Positions 18,243 to 26,593 of a DNA stretch of 64,000 nucleotides are shown here, piece by piece; position 1 is the first letter of the stretch, and every line of letters starts with the position of its first letter. The position numbers were made by a program, and so were the translations under genes. The notes below the pieces were generated by a model. That model was not told the origin of the DNA. It saw nothing but the letters and a program-made list of their open reading frames with translations, and did not search any database. The stretch is from Pseudozobellia sp. WGM2 (GTDB taxonomy: Bacteria > Bacteroidota > Bacteroidia > Flavobacteriales > Flavobacteriaceae): assembly GCF_017810075.1 (NCBI RefSeq), contig NZ_JADNYK010000003.1, positions 372,001 through 436,000 on the forward strand. Reading direction: 5' to 3'.

Positions 18243-19484
18243 TTAACGAAGTGCTAATTTACGTTGCCATAAAATACCCCTTACCCAAGCCCTAAATTCG
18301 ATATTACTCATCCCCCTAAAAGTAGTAGAATAGCACATCCCGATCATAATCCAAATCAATAAGTAATTCAAATCAAAACTACTAAAATCCTCCACCCAGG
18401 CATAGACCCAACGAAAGGCCACAAAGACCCCCAAGACCCGCATGTATTTGTTGTTGGAATGCACAATGGCCTTATAGGAGGCCATATAAAAAATACCAAA
18501 GTAGACCAAGACCCCAAAGATGCCGTAATAAGTAAAGATGTTTAGAATGGAAACTTCAGATGAAGGCCTTTCACCCCGACCATACATGTCCACCTCACTA
18601 AACAATGCGGATTCATGCCCTCGGGCCAAGGAGTGCCCTTGCCATATATAATTGTGTTTTAGGGCACTTGCTATATTTTCGAAGTATATTTCGGTTCTCG
18701 TATCTGCCGTCAATAAACCTTTCTTCGTCTTACCCTCAGCCACAGTCACATTAACATCTGAAAGGCCCGAGGCGTATTTGTCCAATTTAAAAACATTAAA
18801 AACCCCTGTCATGCCCAAAATTAAAAGTACGAAAGGGAGGACCATAAGACATCTATGTACTACCCGCAATAGCTCTTTAAAACGGTACACCTCGGTATAA
18901 ACGCTTAGCCCCAATACCAAGGCCACAGAATACTTGATTAATGCGGAACGGGATGTTAAAGAACTAAGTACTAAAACCGCAACCAATAGCACAACCAGAA
19001 AAGCTTTTTGACCATCTGGCAAAGCACTTAAAAACAGCAGCATAAACATCAACGGCACCCAATACATACCTACGGCATGGGCGTTCATTAAAGGCAATAA
19101 TAAAAAAAAGCCTAGGGTGGCATAGCGGAACCATACATGTAAGGTCTTTCGCAGTAGGAGGGGGGACGAAAATATAAGTATAGTAAGAGGCAGGGAAAAT
19201 ATAAATATATTGCGAACCAATACCTTATAGTCCCAATAGCCCTGCGCCATAAATAGGCCGTGAATAGCCTGTAGAAATGTCATTCCCAGAAAAACCTGAA
19301 TCAAGAGCGGTAGGGAATTTTCGGTAAAAAAGTACTTTTTATACCGCATTACCATCCATAAAAAAAAAGCAAAGATGGACCACCAAATAATGTTTAAACG
19401 CGTAGTATCCAACTGCAAGCTCATCAAAATGGAAGGGATGGAAGCTATGAGCATCAAATATGGGATGACATCGCTTATTTTCAT
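18243..19484 (-). CDS. O-antigen/EPS polymerase-like membrane protein (Wzy, locus A)
   Basis: 413 residues with about ten to twelve hydrophobic segments and a larger periplasmic loop after about residue 230 (containing DTRTEIYFENIASALKHN and GHSLARGHESA), the plan of Wzy/WaaL-type proteins. Sequence identity within this class is always low, so the call rests on topology and context: it sits with a flippase, priming transferase and GTs, and no other polymerase candidate exists in locus A. Role: joining lipid-linked repeat units at the outer face of the inner membrane. Confidence 0.75.
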   Translation of the reverse strand: MKISDVIPYLMLIASIPSILMSLQLDTTRLNIIWWSIFAFFLWMVMRYKKYFFTENSLPLLIQVFLGMTFLQAIHGLFMAQGYWDYKVLVRNIFIFSLPLTILIFSSPLLLRKTLHVWFRYATLGFFLLLPLMNAHAVGMYWVPLMFMLLFLSALPDGQKAFLVVLLVAVLVLSSLTSRSALIKYSVALVLGLSVYTEVYRFKELLRVVHRCLMVLPFVLLILGMTGVFNVFKLDKYASGLSDVNVTVAEGKTKKGLLTADTRTEIYFENIASALKHNYIWQGHSLARGHESALFSEVDMYGRGERPSSEVSILNIFTYYGIFGVLVYFGIFYMASYKAIVHSNNKYMRVLGVFVAFRWVYAWVEDFSSFDLNYLLIWIMIGMCYSTTFRGMSNIEFRAWVRGILWQRKLALR

Positions 19485-19514
19485 AAAGATTTTTTCAAAT
19501 TCAACACATTAGAA

Positions 19515-20204
19515 TTAAACTTCTGGAACTTTATATGGTACATCTAGGCCTTCCATACTTTTTAAAGCTGCTCCGGGTGCCTGCTCCCACCATTTGGAAC
19601 GTAAAAGTGCATCTCTTTTTCCCTCTTTAAAACGGTATTTGATGATTTTGGCCGGTACTCCGCCTACAATGGCGTAGGGCGGTACATTTTTGGTCACCAC
19701 TGCGGCCGAGGCCACTATGGCCCCCGTACCTACGGTTACCCCATCCATAATAATAGCCCGGGCCCCTACCCAGACATCATGGCCAATTTTTATGGGTGCA
19801 TATTCCTTAAAGTCCAAATCTTGCTCTACCAAAGAAATATTAAACGTATTATTTTTTCTATAGAACAAAGGCGATGTACCTACCAGATTAATAGGGTGTT
19901 GGCCCAAACCCATATTTACTTCGTGCGCGATGGAACAATAATTACCTAAGCTTACATTTTGTATTAGGGAGTTTTTACCTATATAACTGTAACTACCGAT
20001 ACTACTATGATTGATTACACAACCGCTCAGAAGATGAGCCCTTTCACCGATAGCAACATCAGGCGTAAAGGTAACCCCTTTATCTATGATTGCTTTGGGG
20101 AAACGTTTACGGTTTTCAATATCTCTGGCATGCCTATTTATAAAATCCATAAGGCCCTCCCAAATTCCGAAAGGAATATATATTATTCTTTTTAAATACC
20201 TCAT
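19515..20204 (-). CDS. CatB-type hexapeptide O-acetyltransferase
   Basis: About 229 residues. Hexapeptide repeats (about 45-190) carry [24 protein letters not shown] and later [23 protein letters not shown], and the family-closing [18 protein letters not shown]; the GLGQHP segment holds the expected catalytic His. This is the xenobiotic acyltransferase/CatB subgroup, used in EPS loci to acetylate sugars. The ATG at 20204 is preferred over the TTG four codons upstream. It begins 5 bases after the upstream gene's stop. Confidence 0.85.
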   Translation of the reverse strand: MRYLKRIIYIPFGIWEGLMDFINRHARDIENRKRFPKAIIDKGVTFTPDVAIGERAHLLSGCVINHSSIGSYSYIGKNSLIQNVSLGNYCSIAHEVNMGLGQHPINLVGTSPLFYRKNNTFNISLVEQDLDFKEYAPIKIGHDVWVGARAIIMDGVTVGTGAIVASAAVVTKNVPPYAIVGGVPAKIIKYRFKEGKRDALLRSKWWEQAPGAALKSMEGLDVPYKVPEV

Positions 20205-20209
20205 GCTGC

Positions 20210-21184
20210 TTACCAATAACAGGCCCCTTCAACTTGTTCAGCAGTTTTGGGTTTTTCCATTTCCCCGGGCCGTACCCAATGCTCATTCATCAAAGCCGGG
20301 TAAAAGCCTTCAGGAATACCCCATTGGGGTACTCCGTACTGTGGGTCTTCCCATCTTTTTCCTTTAATTCCAAAGAGCAATTGTAACGCTCCCCCTATAT
20401 GTACGGCCTTTTTGCCCTGACGGTTTACATGGGCTGCCAAAGGAAAGCCATAAGCCCCACAGCCAATTAAACAAACATCATAGTCTTGTTTGTCAATCTC
20501 GTCTTTCATCCACTGTAAGGCCTCGAACCAATCAGAAAAGGCATCGTTGCCTTGCCCCAAGGTCTGCACCGCCTTTATCAAAGCTAAAGAAGCAAATTCA
20601 GGCAATATATCAGGATGCGCAAACAATTTCTCCCGTTTCCTATATTGTTTGGCAATGGTCTCCGTAAAGGGGTGTACCACCAATACTTTTTTACCTTTTA
20701 AGGCCCTTGTCCACGGTTGGGAAGCGTAAAACGGTTCCAACAAGCGCAAATGTACCAATTGGGCCTTCATTTGATCGACTACATACTGTTCATTGGCCAC
20801 CCAACTGCCCAAAATATCCACTTGCTTCATATCTTGCAACATCAGTTCGCAGAATTGGGCAATCTTTTCCTCCGTAGGCGGAAAAAAACCGCTCCAATCT
20901 TGCATTTGCTGCATACGGTTATCCTCGTACCACCAAGGTTGGGTCTTTCCCTGCAAAAACCTCAACAGGTTTTTGTCCCCGTTTTTCACCCCCAAGTGAT
21001 TCACCAACATACTAAGTTCGGTACTCCCAAAACGGGCAATCATACAAGGAGCATGAGCATTTAAAAGCTGCTCGATGCCGCGAGCGGCCTTCTCAGGGTC
21101 TTGTTCGCTTTTGGGCAACTCCATTGTGGACGACCCAAATACTTGCCCATATATTTTTCTAACTCCCTTATAAAAAAGTGACAT
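20210..21184 (-). CDS. GT-D/DUF1792-like putative glycosyltransferase
   Basis: 324 residues, soluble. Near the N-terminus the sequence reads [11 protein letters not shown] (about 49-59), resembling the RFGDGE motif of GT-D fold enzymes (DUF1792, as in pneumococcal GlyD). The C-terminal half has [18 protein letters not shown] and [19 protein letters not shown], a pattern seen in unannotated proteins of EPS clusters. The GxGAYGxPLA segment may bind the donor. If the call is right it is an inverting glycosyltransferase of the repeat unit. It lies tightly between an acyltransferase and a GT2 gene. The assignment rests on motif resemblance only. Confidence 0.5.
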   Translation of the reverse strand: MSLFYKGVRKIYGQVFGSSTMELPKSEQDPEKAARGIEQLLNAHAPCMIARFGSTELSMLVNHLGVKNGDKNLLRFLQGKTQPWWYEDNRMQQMQDWSGFFPPTEEKIAQFCELMLQDMKQVDILGSWVANEQYVVDQMKAQLVHLRLLEPFYASQPWTRALKGKKVLVVHPFTETIAKQYRKREKLFAHPDILPEFASLALIKAVQTLGQGNDAFSDWFEALQWMKDEIDKQDYDVCLIGCGAYGFPLAAHVNRQGKKAVHIGGALQLLFGIKGKRWEDPQYGVPQWGIPEGFYPALMNEHWVRPGEMEKPKTAEQVEGACYW

Positions 21185-21268
21185 ATCTTTTTGTATTTGC
21201 GTTCATAAAAGCAATAGGAATCGGATTTTTTAAAATTTCCATTTATTATAGGCCTGTTTCAACCTATT

Positions 21269-22222
21269 TCATTCTCCTAAATAGGGGTAGCCTCGTAATC
21301 GCCATCGTATCTTAGTCACATAGATGTATAGTATCCCTATTATTCTTAAGGCTTTGTTGGTGTACAATCTCCATTCAAAAGCAGGAAATTTTTGGATGAG
21401 ATCATCGTTTAATCCCGATTGTAATCGTTTTATAATACTATAATCCCTTTTCTTAAGATAACCCAATAGCATGTGCCTTAATTCGTACCTTAAAAACACC
21501 AGATAGGTCTGGTTGGGATTGTGGGCCTGCTGCCAATGGCCATGTACATGGTTGAACCTATTTATTACGTGGGGCAATACTTTTACCATGGAGGTTTGGG
21601 TGGCCTGCCCGGCAATATCGCCTACATAGGTGGTTAAAAGGTACCCTATGTATACCACGGGTGTGGCCAAGGCCACCGAAAAAAAACAGGCATAATCTTG
21701 ATTGCGTTTCATACCTACTGGAAAACCGCCCGATCTGAAAAACTCCTGCTTCCTTACCACGGTGGCACTGGTATGTACAAAAACATGGGGGTTTTCAAAA
21801 AAATCGACCTTTCCTATGGTACCACTATATTTTTTTGCCAATCTCCGCATGGTTTCCTTGGCGCTGGTAACCACACCGCCCGTACAGAACATCCCGACCT
21901 CAGAAAAGTTGCCAATGGCTTCCCGTACCTTTTCCAAATAAGTGGGCACCCACTCGTCATCCCCATCCAAAAAAGCGATATAATCATACTTGCTTTCTTC
22001 TACCCCCCTGTTACGGGCCACACTTACCCCTTTGTTTTCCTGTTCTACAATCCTTATTCGCGGATCGTTGGAAAACTCTTGGATCACCGTTACCCCCTTA
22101 TCCGTGGAGCCATCGTTTACTACCACCACTTCAAAATTGGTATAAGTTTGATTCAATACCGTTTGCAAGGTACGGGATATGGTATGGGCCTTATTGTATA
22201 ATGGGATAACTACAGAAAACAT
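21269..22222 (-). CDS. GT2-family glycosyltransferase
   Basis: 317 residues. Classic inverting GT-A start FSVVIPLYNKAHTISRTL, NDGSTD (36-41), ARNRGVEES, and the metal motif DGDDEW (86-91). The C-terminus is basic and amphipathic, fitting peripheral membrane association. It starts 3 bases after the pyruvyl transferase gene. Role: addition of a sugar to the locus A repeat unit; specificity is not readable. Confidence 0.92.
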   Translation of the reverse strand: MFSVVIPLYNKAHTISRTLQTVLNQTYTNFEVVVVNDGSTDKGVTVIQEFSNDPRIRIVEQENKGVSVARNRGVEESKYDYIAFLDGDDEWVPTYLEKVREAIGNFSEVGMFCTGGVVTSAKETMRRLAKKYSGTIGKVDFFENPHVFVHTSATVVRKQEFFRSGGFPVGMKRNQDYACFFSVALATPVVYIGYLLTTYVGDIAGQATQTSMVKVLPHVINRFNHVHGHWQQAHNPNQTYLVFLRYELRHMLLGYLKKRDYSIIKRLQSGLNDDLIQKFPAFEWRLYTNKALRIIGILYIYVTKIRWRLRGYPYLGE

Positions 22223-22225
22223 GTT

Positions 22226-23326
22226 TTAATTTAAGCTAAGGTTTAAAAATTGAACACCCTTGGCCCTTTCCTGTTCCAAGGCCTTATCCACCATCTCCCA
22301 ATCAATGGTGGTATTTATTATGTTTTTAACTATTTCTTTATCAAAATTCATGACAATACGGTCCATTAAGCCTACTGCACTCAACAAGGAGATTATGCGC
22401 TCATTTTTATACGGGGTAACCACTATAAAGGGTTTATGGAGTATTAAGGAAAATACCACCGCATGAAAGGAACAGCAAATCATGAACTTACTGTAATAGA
22501 CATATTGCAACCACTCTTTGGGGGTTACGATGATATTTTGGGCATTGGCCAAACGTACACAGGTATCCGGATTTCTCAAATTGATTAAATCAAGCTCTTT
22601 TTCGGAAGCCACCAATTCGACAACGTCACGGAGACTTTGATCAAACCTTGCCGGCACCAAAATATAAGAAGCGATGTATTCTTTACTCCACTTTTCATCA
22701 TCGCTCAGTATAAAGGGCAAATAAGACTCCTTGGACAATAAAAAAGTAGGGTCCGGTACTTGGTGAACCTGTTTTTCTTCTTTGAACAAACCCTGAATGT
22801 AGTTGGCGGCCTTTATTTCTCGAAGGCTTACAAAATCGAAGGGTTTTACCAAGTCGTAAATTTCTTTGTCCATGCTCTGGGGTACATTGCACTGCCCCAT
22901 ACTGGCCGCATAGGATATTCTTTTGGTAGCTGGGGCTCCAAAATCCAAATAAAAAACGCGATTTACCGTGTTGCGGGAAGAGACATTCCATATCTGATCG
23001 CTTCCAGCAATGTATACATCATATTTGGGCGGATCTTGCTGTAATTCCCTCAAACTATAGTAGGAGGTATCCCCCCGTTGAATTAAATCCCCAAAATCTC
23101 CCATTCTGCGATATCTAGCCTCATTGATCATATCCATCCACTTATACCACATTACCTTTGGGTTTTTAGCGATAAACGAACGAACCGTTTGCTTTTTCTC
23201 TCTACGGAAATCTATAAACTCCACTTCATGGCCAATACTTTGCAAATATGTTTGTAAAGCAAAGGCTTGTAACATTGCACCATTATTTAAGGCGTCTTGG
23301 GTGGTCATTATCCCTATTCTAGCCAT
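22226..23326 (-). CDS. Polysaccharide pyruvyl transferase family protein (CsaB/WcaK-like)
   Basis: 366 residues. The N-terminus IGIMTTQDALNNGAMLQAFALQTYL, the YIAGSDQIWN motif (about 106-115) and the C-terminal SFHAVVFSLILHKPFIVV segment are characteristic of the PS_pyruv_trans family. Known members transfer pyruvate from phosphoenolpyruvate to make ketals on sugars, adding negative charge. It lies between the flippase and a GT2 in the locus A operon, after a 206-base gap. The locus A polymer is therefore probably pyruvylated, although some family members act as glycosyltransferases. Confidence 0.88.
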   Translation of the reverse strand: MARIGIMTTQDALNNGAMLQAFALQTYLQSIGHEVEFIDFRREKKQTVRSFIAKNPKVMWYKWMDMINEARYRRMGDFGDLIQRGDTSYYSLRELQQDPPKYDVYIAGSDQIWNVSSRNTVNRVFYLDFGAPATKRISYAASMGQCNVPQSMDKEIYDLVKPFDFVSLREIKAANYIQGLFKEEKQVHQVPDPTFLLSKESYLPFILSDDEKWSKEYIASYILVPARFDQSLRDVVELVASEKELDLINLRNPDTCVRLANAQNIIVTPKEWLQYVYYSKFMICCSFHAVVFSLILHKPFIVVTPYKNERIISLLSAVGLMDRIVMNFDKEIVKNIINTTIDWEMVDKALEQERAKGVQFLNLSLN

Positions 23327-23366
23327 ATACTTTTAGTTTCTTTCTTATTCAATTATCTAAACTGAT

Positions 23367-23474
23367 TCATAACTGTATAATGTGAGTCTCTGTCTCTGAT
23401 AAACCAATTTTAATTTTGGGTCGATTTTTTTCATTCTTACTTTCCAGGCTCCGTAGCTGGTTATACTTTTTCAT
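23367..23474 (-). pseudogene. Short frame in the gap between flippase and pyruvyl transferase genes, possible remnant
   Basis: A 35-codon frame starting MKKYNQLRSLESKNEKNRPK sits in the 206-base gap. In related EPS loci a coenzyme-F420-hydrogenase-beta-like gene often lies at this point, and the gap is long for this operon, so this may be what remains of a lost gene. No homology is recognised and it could equally be a chance frame. Confidence 0.2.
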
Positions 23475-23532
23475 TTAAAAATCACTTATCTAGAACCGGC
23501 TTTTAAGTTTAAATTTCGATAATTCAAATTAT

Positions 23533-25068
23533 TTATCGACGAGGTAATTTCTGCGATACACTTTCAACCAAAGTAGTAACAATTGCTTTTTCTTTTGTGT
23601 TAAGGTTGAAAAAATAAAATAAAAGGCAAAAAGAAATTGTATAAGTCAACCCTATAGACACCAATCTCACCACTCCAAAATCCATTCTATAATAAAGAAA
23701 TACCGGAATAAGAGCAGCTAGAGCGACTATACCAATTTCTTTCATGATTACATCAAGTAAAAATTGCTTTACTGGTAAACCACATAATTTATTCGCAAAA
23801 TATACCGATATCACAAAACACCTATTGCTAACGTGAACAATATATATTATATATAATAAGTAAGGCTCGTAGCCATAATAGAAAAAAGCATAGGTAGCGA
23901 CTAATGGTATTATGGCTAACAAGGAAATGATAATCTGATATTGTTTGATATTTCCAGTGGCTGCAATAGAAGTGGATAACGTAATCACCATTTGCTCTAT
24001 TAAGGTTTTAATGAGTAGCAACCTACAAAATATAATAGCATAATCAGGCACATCCTTTAACCAAATCTTTAATATATAAGGCATTTCAATAATGACTGGA
24101 ACTGCAAAAAAAGCCAACAAAGCAAAAGAAAACTTACTCCCAGTAATTGCAAGGTTGATCATTTCCAACTGATTTCCACTACCCTCTTTTTTTACAATCA
24201 CCGGATTTAAAGCCATCAGCATATTACTAGAAAAAACCATGAGCATACCATTTACCTGATTGGCGATACCATGGGCTGCGTTTACTATAGTACCGAAAAA
24301 GAAATTTAAAACTACCCCCTGCCCATAAAAAGAAATCATACTGATGGTCGTACCTAAAAAACTCCACCCTGCAAAATTGCTCATTTCTTTCATCAAATCC
24401 TTTTCGAAATATTTTCTTGGGGCGATTACACATTCCTCGTACTTTTTATGACAGTAGACCTGCATAATCGTACGGATCACAAAGGGTATTACCGCCATAA
24501 GAATACCGTACAACACCAATTTATCTCCGGCATATTTTACTATAATCAAAGCCACGGACAGTTTTAGAAGCGACTCCACCACCCCAACAATGCTGTAATA
24601 CAGCATGTTTTCATGGGCGTTCAACACCGCTTCGTAGGGTACGCTCAGAACGGTAAAGGCCGTACTTAAAATCAAAGCCCCATAAATAACCTTGGCCGCG
24701 AACACTCGATCAGGCGGAATGTTCAGAATACCATTAAAAAAGAAGTAGCCCGCAATCAACAATACCACTATCAATAATATAGCAATGCCAAAATGCAGTA
24801 CGGTACTGACGTTAAAAATATATTTCTGTTTTTCCGTATCGCCCTTGCCCTCGTAAAAGGACATAAAACGCTGGGTGGCACTCGACATGGCCGCATGTAA
24901 AAAACCCAACATGGCTATGGCCCCACCGACCACATTGAAAATACCAAAATCGGAAGCCCCCAACGCATTTAATACCAAACGGGTCGTATAAAGGCTGATA
25001 AACATCGTTATCGCCATCTTGGCATAGAGAAAACCAGTATTTTTAATGACCCTTTGGGCTGTAGACAT
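23533..25068 (-). CDS. Wzx-like lipid-linked repeat-unit flippase (MOP superfamily), locus A
   Basis: 511 residues with 12-14 hydrophobic segments. The first, VIKNTGFLYAKMAITMFISLYTTRLVLNALG-type region (read from residue 7), is the usual start of the polysaccharide-transporter branch of the MOP/MATE superfamily in Bacteroidetes. Role: moving undecaprenyl-pyrophosphate repeat units across the inner membrane. It follows the GT26 gene by 48 bases and is the only flippase candidate of locus A. Confidence 0.88.
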   Translation of the reverse strand: MSTAQRVIKNTGFLYAKMAITMFISLYTTRLVLNALGASDFGIFNVVGGAIAMLGFLHAAMSSATQRFMSFYEGKGDTEKQKYIFNVSTVLHFGIAILLIVVLLIAGYFFFNGILNIPPDRVFAAKVIYGALILSTAFTVLSVPYEAVLNAHENMLYYSIVGVVESLLKLSVALIIVKYAGDKLVLYGILMAVIPFVIRTIMQVYCHKKYEECVIAPRKYFEKDLMKEMSNFAGWSFLGTTISMISFYGQGVVLNFFFGTIVNAAHGIANQVNGMLMVFSSNMLMALNPVIVKKEGSGNQLEMINLAITGSKFSFALLAFFAVPVIIEMPYILKIWLKDVPDYAIIFCRLLLIKTLIEQMVITLSTSIAATGNIKQYQIIISLLAIIPLVATYAFFYYGYEPYLLYIIYIVHVSNRCFVISVYFANKLCGLPVKQFLLDVIMKEIGIVALAALIPVFLYYRMDFGVVRLVSIGLTYTISFCLLFYFFNLNTKEKAIVTTLVESVSQKLPRR

Positions 25069-25116
25069 TTATTTCTATTTTGCTTGCTCTACCGCAGCGA
25101 TTTAATCAACAACAAC

Positions 25117-25866
25117 TTAAGCAGGTTGATTTCTTTTTGGTTTTGACGTTCTATAATTTATCAAACGATAGCCGAAAACAGCCCCGTAATAAATATATCG
25201 CTTCCACATACGCTTGGGCTCCTTGAGCAAGCGACCGAGCCATTCCAATCCCATTTTTTGCCATACCTTACTTGGCCGTTCTACGGTACCGGCATAAAAA
25301 TCGAATACGGCACCAATGGAACAAACGATCCCCCGATCGATCAATTGCTGGTTATCGTATACCCACTTTTCTTGTTTCGGGGCAGTCATGCCCACAAAGA
25401 CCACATCTGGGCCAAAGCCATTGATGGCATTCACGATTTCGACATTCTCGGCAGGGCTGAACGCTGTTTTATAGGGAGGCGAATAGGTACCCACTTTCAC
25501 ATTGGGGTAGTCGTTGGCAACTCGCTTCTTTATTTTTTCCAACACCTGTACAGAAGACCCCATATAAAAACAACGGCCTTGGGTATGTTGTAAATAACCC
25601 AATAAATGTTCGTGCAAATCGGCCCCGGCAATCTTCGTTAATTTTTCACCTTTTAGCCATTTGGCGGCCCATACGATACCTACCCCATCGGGCAACAAAA
25701 TATCGGAAGCCCTAAGCGCTTTTTTAAAAGCCCCATCTTCTTCGGCGATGCAATAAGAATATTGGTTGATGGTATTGACAATCAACTTTTGCGCAGACCA
25801 ATCTACCTTATTCAGGTTTCCGCTGAACACTTCATAGCCCATTACATTTGTCTCATCTATTGCCAT
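25117..25866 (-). CDS. WecG/TagA/CpsF-family glycosyltransferase (GT26)
   Basis: 249 residues, the family length. Motifs in order: LLPDGVGIVWAAK (57-69) with the catalytic-type Asp, GADL (81-84), VGMTAPKQEKW (158-168), GAVFDFYAG (185-193) followed by RPSKVWQKMGLEWLGRL and the basic C-terminal tail KRMWKRY that binds lipid. Role: transfer of N-acetylmannosamine, mannosaminuronate or a similar sugar as the second sugar of a lipid-linked precursor. It is the first gene after the structured leader and terminator behind upxY. Confidence 0.92.
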   Translation of the reverse strand: MAIDETNVMGYEVFSGNLNKVDWSAQKLIVNTINQYSYCIAEEDGAFKKALRASDILLPDGVGIVWAAKWLKGEKLTKIAGADLHEHLLGYLQHTQGRCFYMGSSVQVLEKIKKRVANDYPNVKVGTYSPPYKTAFSPAENVEIVNAINGFGPDVVFVGMTAPKQEKWVYDNQQLIDRGIVCSIGAVFDFYAGTVERPSKVWQKMGLEWLGRLLKEPKRMWKRYIYYGAVFGYRLINYRTSKPKRNQPA

Positions 25867-25923
25867 CTACACTTTTAAAAACATTATTTGTTATCGTAAA
25901 CGCTATCTATTTTGTCTTTTTTT

Positions 25924-26015
25924 GATTCAGACGGGGTACGGCTCCGCCGTTGCCTGTCACAAAAGACACACAAACGGCAGGGCAATCTAACTACGGTTTA
26001 AACCCCGATTCAGAC
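25924..26015 (-). promoter_or_regulatory. Structured leader RNA with mutually exclusive hairpins, downstream of upxY
   Basis: On the minus strand GCCGTT (25978-25973) can pair with AACGGC (25951-25946), but the latter can instead form a tight hairpin with GCCGT (25942-25938; loop GGA). A further long-range pairing joins CGGGGT (26007-26002) with ACCCCG (25937-25932). This 1:2 versus 2:3 choice resembles attenuator leaders. It lies between an intrinsic terminator and the GT26 start. Confidence 0.5.
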
Positions 26016-26016
26016 C

Positions 26017-26055
26017 AAAAAAAATCGGAAACTTTCCTGAAAAAGAAAATTTCCG
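26017..26055 (-). terminator. Intrinsic terminator inside the locus A operon, after upxY
   Basis: Transcribed-strand hairpin of CGGAAA (26055-26050) with TTTCCG (26031-26026), extended by five more pairs with one bulged G, followed by A and eight U residues (26024-26017). It lies about 60 bases after the upxY stop. All downstream EPS genes are on the same strand, and no promoter of the flavobacterial type is seen before them. Confidence 0.75.
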
Positions 26056-26113
26056 TACGCTATCTATTATTAAAACACTGTGGCGATGCCGGTTACATTT
26101 TTCACTTCCTTTC

Positions 26114-26593
26114 TCATACAACATCTTTCAGTTTGGCATTAACAACAATACCCAAATCTTCCAAAACCAACGAAACCCTTGTACGACCCAAATGGCGTAC
26201 TATGGCATCTTGATCTTTCCATAGCCCCTTGCGAATGGTCGTATGGGCTCCCGGTTGCAACCTAGAACATGCAATGGCATCGACCGTATCATTCTCCATC
26301 CAATCTTTGAGCACCCTAATCTCTTCATCACGTACCTTGGCCGGTTTTCCCAACCAAAACAGATACCTCACCACCCCGGGTACCGAAAAAGCGATAGTTC
26401 TTTCTTGTTCTTCACACCTGATAAACACATACGATCTGATCAATGGGGTCTCTATCGTTTTTTTACGGTCGCTCCATATTCGCACCTGCTTTAACAGTGG
26501 GCAATACACTTCCATTTTTAAGTTCTTCAACTTCTCGGCCACTTTTTTTTCATAGCCCGGTCTTACCTGTAATACATACCATTGTTCCATCAT
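26114..26593 (-). CDS. upxY: UpxY-family NusG-like transcription antiterminator
   Basis: 159 residues. An N-terminal NGN domain (about 3-100) begins EQWYVLQVRPGYEKKVAEKL and contains VYCPLLKQVRIWSDRKK and RSYVFI; a short KOW-like C-terminal part runs to the end (GLWKDQDAIVRHLGRTRVSLVLEDLG). Bacteroides UpxY proteins bind RNA polymerase and stop premature termination in the leader of their own capsule locus. Here the gene is second in its operon, overlapping the priming transferase stop (TGATG), rather than first. Intrinsic terminators lie both upstream (27974-27995) and downstream (26017-26055). No UpxZ partner is seen. Confidence 0.88.
   Translation of the reverse strand: MMEQWYVLQVRPGYEKKVAEKLKNLKMEVYCPLLKQVRIWSDRKKTIETPLIRSYVFIRCEEQERTIAFSVPGVVRYLFWLGKPAKVRDEEIRVLKDWMENDTVDAIACSRLQPGAHTTIRKGLWKDQDAIVRHLGRTRVSLVLEDLGIVVNAKLKDVV

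Larger units (their letters stand above)
25900..26068 (-). repeat. 12-bp direct repeats bracketing the upxY-GT26 spacer
   Basis: ACGCTATCTATT occurs at 25900-25911 and 26057-26068. Between them GATTCAGAC also occurs twice, at 25924-25932 and 26007-26015. On the transcribed strand the order is repeat 1, terminator hairpin, U-run, repeat 2, structured core, repeat 2, repeat 1. The two nested pairs are a striking arrangement in 170 bases of non-coding DNA. Confidence 0.7.
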
